A stretch of DNA of 9,785 bases. Source: Candidatus Equibacterium intestinale (GTDB lineage: Bacteria > Bacteroidota > Bacteroidia > Bacteroidales > UBA932). The translations under genes were made by a program, and so were the position numbers. Location: the NCBI GenBank assembly GCA_018064305.1, contig JAGHVP010000191.1, forward strand, positions 1 to 9,785. The letters run 5' to 3'. Below the pieces are notes generated by a model. It searched no databases and had not been told where the DNA came from. It was given only the letters and a program-made list of their open reading frames with translations. Shown here in pieces: positions 6,839 to 9,785 of the stretch; positions within the stretch are counted from its first letter, which is position 1, and every line of letters starts with the position of its first letter.

Positions 6839-8824
6839 ATGAAACAATACAGAATACCGCTGATGATATGCCTTGTGCTGGCTGTGATGATGCTGCTGTA
6901 TCCCCGCAGGTCGGGCTTCCATTACCGTTATCAGACAGGGCGGGTCTGGAATTATGAGGCCCTTACAGCTGATTTTGACTTCCCAATCCTGAAAACTGAA
7001 GAACAGCTCCGTGCCGAACGTGAGCAGAAGTCGTCTGGTGTGCTTGACTATTACCGCTATGATCCGGCTGTGTTGGAGCAGGTGCAGCGCTCGGTTGCCG
7101 CCGTTGTCCCCGATACAGTCAAATATGTGGCTGACAGGTCGCTCAGGACCATCTACTCGAAAGGAGTGGTGTCTTATCTAAACAGCAAGGGAGACCAGAT
7201 ACTGGTAAAACGTGACAAAAGGGTGGGCAGGTACCCGTCGGGTGAGGTGTTCATGCCGTCAGATGCAGCAGAACGCCTGCAGGAAGACATCAGCGAAAGA
7301 TATCCGGATTACAACATCGATTCTCTTTTCAAGGCTGCCAGGATTGCTTCGATGCTGCTGCCCAACATGACGTATGACCCTGAGACCACAGCTACTATCG
7401 CACGTGAGGCATACAATTACATATCACCTACATCGGGCATGGTCTATGCCGGCCAGCAGATTGTTGACGAAGGGGAACTTGTGACTGCCGAGATTGCGCA
7501 GATGCTGGATTCGTACAGGTCTGAATACATCTCGACCTATGGCGGACAGAGCGCTGCGGATCCCAAGTCTATAGCAAGCCATGCCGTGCTTGTCATACTT
7601 CTCTTCCTGCTGTTCACATTCTCGATATACAAGGCAGACCGCGCCATTTTCCAGGATTTCCGCAAGTACTCATTCCTGATGATGCTCTATCTTCTGGTGT
7701 ATCTTGGAGTGGTGGTGTTCTCACCTGACAGTGAGAGGCTTATGTATCTGATACCATTCTCGCTGTTCATGCTCTATTCAATGGAGTTCTTCAAGGATGA
7801 AGTGTGCTGGCCCCTTTACCTGACGGCCCTGCTGCCGCTGCTGCTTTTCCGTGATTCCGGTGTGGAGCTGTATCTGATGAATGCTGTGGCGGGAGGCGTG
7901 CTGCTGCTCACCTACAAGCATTTCAACCGTGGCTGGGCGCAGTTCCTCAATTCATTCTTCATCTTTGTGGCGCTTGCGCTTGTGTATGTGACATTCCGCT
8001 TCCTGGGCGGCACGCCGATAAGCCACAGGGCGCTGGTGTTCCTGCTGCTCAACTCGCTGCTGGCAGTGATTGGTTATCCCTTCATATATCTGTTTGAAAG
8101 AATCTTCATGCTTGTGTCGCAGGTACGACTGTGGGAGCTTTCAGATACCAACAACCCGCTGCTGCTGGAGCTGTCACGCAAGGCTCCCGGCAGTTTCCAG
8201 CATTCGCTGCAGGTGGCAAACCTGGCTGAGAGTGCCTGCCGCGCGCTGAAGTGCAACACCAGGCTCGTGAGGGTGGGGGCGCTTTATCATGACATCGGCA
8301 AGATGCAGAATCCAATGTGTTTCACAGAAAACCAGGGCGGTGAAGGTTATCACAGCCAGTTGACTCCAGAGCAGAGCGCAGGCGATGTGATAAGGCATGT
8401 GGAAGACGGTCTCAAACTGGCAGCCGGGCACCATCTTCCTGAGCAGGTTACAAATATGATATCAAGCCATCACGGCACCACCCGCACGGCATATTTCTAT
8501 GCGCAATACTGCAACGCTGGCGGAGATGCAGCAAATGTGGCTCCGTTCACATATCAGGGCAGGCTTCCGGTAAGCAAGGAAGAGGTTGTGCTGATGTTTG
8601 CAGACAGTGTCGAGGCGGCGTCGCGCTCACTGTCCGAATACACGCCTGAAAGTATATCTGCACTGGTAGACGGCATCGTGGCAGGCAAGATGGCCGAAGG
8701 GCAGATAGAAAAGGCCGATGTCACTCTTGGTGAAATCGACCGTATGAAAGAGAGCTTCAAGGAAAACCTGAAGCAGATGTATCACACCCGCATAGCGTAT
8801 CCGCCGCAGAACGGTAACGCTTAG
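6839..8824 (+). CDS. pgpH: 7TM-HD membrane protein, PgpH-type cyclic-di-AMP phosphodiesterase
   Basis: A 661-residue protein with the complete PgpH/YqfF layout. One N-terminal membrane segment (about 4-20) is followed by an extracytoplasmic 7TMR-HDED domain (about 21-245), seven membrane segments (about 247-264, 277-294, 299-316, 322-338, 343-358, 368-386 and 397-417) and a cytoplasmic HD domain (about 450-650). All expected metal ligands of the HD domain are present: His455 (FQHSLQVANLAE), His484-Asp485 (YHDIGK), His520, His544-His545 (SSHHGT) and Asp589 (FADSVEAASRSL). Characterised relatives in Firmicutes hydrolyse cyclic-di-AMP to pApA and so influence osmotic and cell-wall homeostasis. 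The same role here is inferred from the fold and intact active site; no cyclase gene is in the window. The ATG at 6839 is chosen over the in-frame TTG at 6800, because the earlier start would lie upstream of the proposed -7 box and add residues before the normal membrane segment. The stop codon overlaps the stop of the convergent DUF368 gene. Confidence 0.9.
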   Translation: MKQYRIPLMICLVLAVMMLLYPRRSGFHYRYQTGRVWNYEALTADFDFPILKTEEQLRAEREQKSSGVLDYYRYDPAVLEQVQRSVAAVVPDTVKYVADRSLRTIYSKGVVSYLNSKGDQILVKRDKRVGRYPSGEVFMPSDAAERLQEDISERYPDYNIDSLFKAARIASMLLPNMTYDPETTATIAREAYNYISPTSGMVYAGQQIVDEGELVTAEIAQMLDSYRSEYISTYGGQSAADPKSIASHAVLVILLFLLFTFSIYKADRAIFQDFRKYSFLMMLYLLVYLGVVVFSPDSERLMYLIPFSLFMLYSMEFFKDEVCWPLYLTALLPLLLFRDSGVELYLMNAVAGGVLLLTYKHFNRGWAQFLNSFFIFVALALVYVTFRFLGGTPISHRALVFLLLNSLLAVIGYPFIYLFERIFMLVSQVRLWELSDTNNPLLLELSRKAPGSFQHSLQVANLAESACRALKCNTRLVRVGALYHDIGKMQNPMCFTENQGGEGYHSQLTPEQSAGDVIRHVEDGLKLAAGHHLPEQVTNMISSHHGTTRTAYFYAQYCNAGGDAANVAPFTYQGRLPVSKEEVVLMFADSVEAASRSLSEYTPESISALVDGIVAGKMAEGQIEKADVTLGEIDRMKESFKENLKQMYHTRIAYPPQNGNA

Positions 8825-9729
8825 GCCGCTTCTGCGCCTGCGCTTCTGCGCCGCGCGCTCAAAGTCTCGATAATCAGAACCAGCAGAATACCTGCCACCG
8901 CCCAGATGACAGCTCCGCCGAGTGCAGGGTCACCTGTGTATTGCGACGGCAGCACCGGGCGGTCTACGCCGCTGTCAAGCAGCCTCTTCCAGGGCCATAC
9001 CTTCACCAGCGAGCCCAGCATAAGGCCGGAAAGGAACATTATGGTTCCGTTGTAGGCCTTTTTCACCACCCACGAGAAGAAGTGCGAGAAAGCCAGGATG
9101 CCCACTACCGCGCCCACTGCGAATACTGCCAGAACCAGAATGTCGAGGTTGCTTACAGCATCCATGATATAGGCATATTTGCCAAGCAGCACCAGTATGA
9201 AACTGCCCGAGATGCCGGGAAGGATCATGGTGCACATGCCGATTGCTCCGCAGATGAATATGAAAGGCAGGCTTTCTCCAGTCTCGCTGGGCGAAACCAG
9301 GCAGAGTGTTACTCCGCATGCCACTCCCACAAGCGCAGAGAGGATCTGCTGCCACCTGATATCCTTCAGGTCCTTTATCATATAGATGGTGGATACCAGC
9401 ACCAGCCCGAAGAAGAATGCCCATGTCTGGATGGGGTAGGTCTCCAGAAGGAAGGTCATAAGCCTGGCCAGCGAGAAGATGCTCACCAGGATGCCTGCTC
9501 CTACCGCCAGCAGGAAGTTGCCGTTGATCTTTTTCCAGAACTGCCCGAACCTGCCGGTGAAAAGCAGTTTGACTGCCGTTCCGTCAACTGATTTGATGGA
9601 TTCGAGCAGCTCGGTGTAGATTCCTGTGAGGAAGGCGATTGTAACGCCGCTCACGCCCGGTATCACATTGGCGGCACCCATAATAAGGCCTTTTACCGCC
9701 ACCATTATATAATCAGAAAGTTTTCTCAT
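8821..9729 (-). CDS. DUF368 membrane protein, PopT-type polyprenyl-phosphate translocase family
   Basis: A 302-residue, very hydrophobic protein with about eight membrane segments. It carries the two matching signatures of the DUF368 family: GLIMGAANVIPGVSGVTIAF (14-33) and GMCTMILPGISGSFILVLLG (164-183), each with a PG[VI]SG core at 24-28 and 171-175. This points to an internally duplicated transporter fold. Other DUF368 proteins (PopT in Staphylococcus aureus, a homologue in Vibrio cholerae) have been linked to returning undecaprenyl phosphate to the cytoplasmic side for reuse in wall and glycan synthesis; that role is carried over here from the family. The ATG at 9729 is preferred over the in-frame TTG at 9756, since that TTG lies inside the promoter-like octamer. 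The C-terminus is short, with a basic then alanine-rich tail (SARRRSAGAEAA). The stop (TAA, plus 8821-8823) overlaps the TAG of the convergent 7TM-HD gene. The leader is A/T-rich and has no Shine-Dalgarno sequence. Confidence 0.92.
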   Translation of the reverse strand: MRKLSDYIMVAVKGLIMGAANVIPGVSGVTIAFLTGIYTELLESIKSVDGTAVKLLFTGRFGQFWKKINGNFLLAVGAGILVSIFSLARLMTFLLETYPIQTWAFFFGLVLVSTIYMIKDLKDIRWQQILSALVGVACGVTLCLVSPSETGESLPFIFICGAIGMCTMILPGISGSFILVLLGKYAYIMDAVSNLDILVLAVFAVGAVVGILAFSHFFSWVVKKAYNGTIMFLSGLMLGSLVKVWPWKRLLDSGVDRPVLPSQYTGDPALGGAVIWAVAGILLVLIIETLSARRRSAGAEAA

Positions 9730-9742
9730 CGTGTATAAAATA

Positions 9743-9773
9743 AAAGCAGGTGACAAAGATAGTCACCTGCTTT
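9743..9773 (-). terminator. Perfect 12-bp inverted repeat, probable intrinsic terminator of the gene to the right
   Basis: AAAGCAGGTGAC (9743-9754) and its exact complement (9762-9773) flank a seven-base loop. Read on the minus strand the GC-rich stem is followed by TTTTATTTTA, as in an intrinsic terminator for a minus-strand gene ending just beyond the window. Read on the plus strand the stem is followed only by TTTCAATTAT. It could instead be a regulator binding site, because the proposed -7 box of the DUF368 gene fills the loop. Confidence 0.6.
9754..9761 (-). promoter_or_regulatory. Putative -7 element for the DUF368 gene
   Basis: On the minus strand TATCTTTG matches the Bacteroidota -7 consensus exactly and equals the gyrB octamer. 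It lies 24 bases before the ATG at 9729, giving a leader of roughly 20 bases. It occupies the loop of the perfect inverted repeat, with only its last G in the stem. The -33 region would fall at the very edge of the window and cannot be judged. Confidence 0.55.
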
Positions 9774-9785
9774 CAATTATCTATG

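Noticed and set aside
8941..9591. 216-codon open frame on the plus strand opposite the DUF368 gene
   Set aside because: The translation is His-, Gln- and Glu-rich without domain features, typical of the reverse complement of a hydrophobic membrane protein; DUF368 signatures occupy the other strand.
9727..9756. TTG at 9756 as the start of the DUF368 protein
   Set aside because: It falls inside the TATCTTTG promoter-like octamer, so a transcript from that promoter would not contain it; the ATG at 9729 fits the family N-terminus.

Overview
The window is a chromosomal segment of a Bacteroidota (Bacteroidales-type) bacterium. This rests on three things. The promoter-like octamers fit the Bacteroidota -7 consensus TAnnTTTG (TATCTTTG before gyrB and before the DUF368 gene, TACCTTTG before the tRNA). 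Shine-Dalgarno sequences are weak or absent. The first gene encodes a Bacteroidota-style outer-membrane barrel. I cannot fix the genus; the fairly balanced base composition and gene set would suit Muribaculaceae, Prevotellaceae or Bacteroidaceae, but that is a guess.

Layout, left to right. At 1-1521 lies the 3' part of an outer-membrane beta-barrel (TonB-receptor-like) gene, cut by the window edge. A short gap holds a weak terminator-like hairpin and a promoter. Then comes a tight plus-strand cluster: gyrB, a PLP-dependent alpha-oxoamine synthase of the serine-palmitoyltransferase type, and a short-chain dehydrogenase, with gaps of only 14 and 16 bases. It meets, tail to tail, a minus-strand YitT-family membrane protein. 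Upstream of yitT on the same strand is a tRNA-Cys(GCA) with a strong intrinsic terminator. The tRNA is divergent from a plus-strand 7TM-HD gene (PgpH-type cyclic-di-AMP phosphodiesterase), and their putative promoters interleave. The 7TM-HD gene overlaps by four bases, tail to tail, with a minus-strand DUF368 membrane protein (PopT-type polyprenyl-phosphate translocase family). At the right edge a perfect 12-bp inverted repeat surrounds the promoter-like octamer of the DUF368 gene.

How the genes may work together. The oxoamine synthase and the dehydrogenase are the two enzyme types needed for the first two steps of sphingoid-base synthesis (acyl-CoA/ACP plus serine to 3-ketosphinganine, then to sphinganine) or of the parallel sulfonolipid route with cysteate. 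The 7TM-HD and DUF368 proteins both relate to envelope homeostasis (cyclic-di-AMP turnover and recycling of the undecaprenyl-phosphate carrier), though their adjacency may be accidental. I see no mobile element, phage gene, CRISPR array or defence system. Most of the window is ordinary core genome. The items most worth a second look are the lipid-gene pair behind gyrB and the two unusual promoter arrangements.
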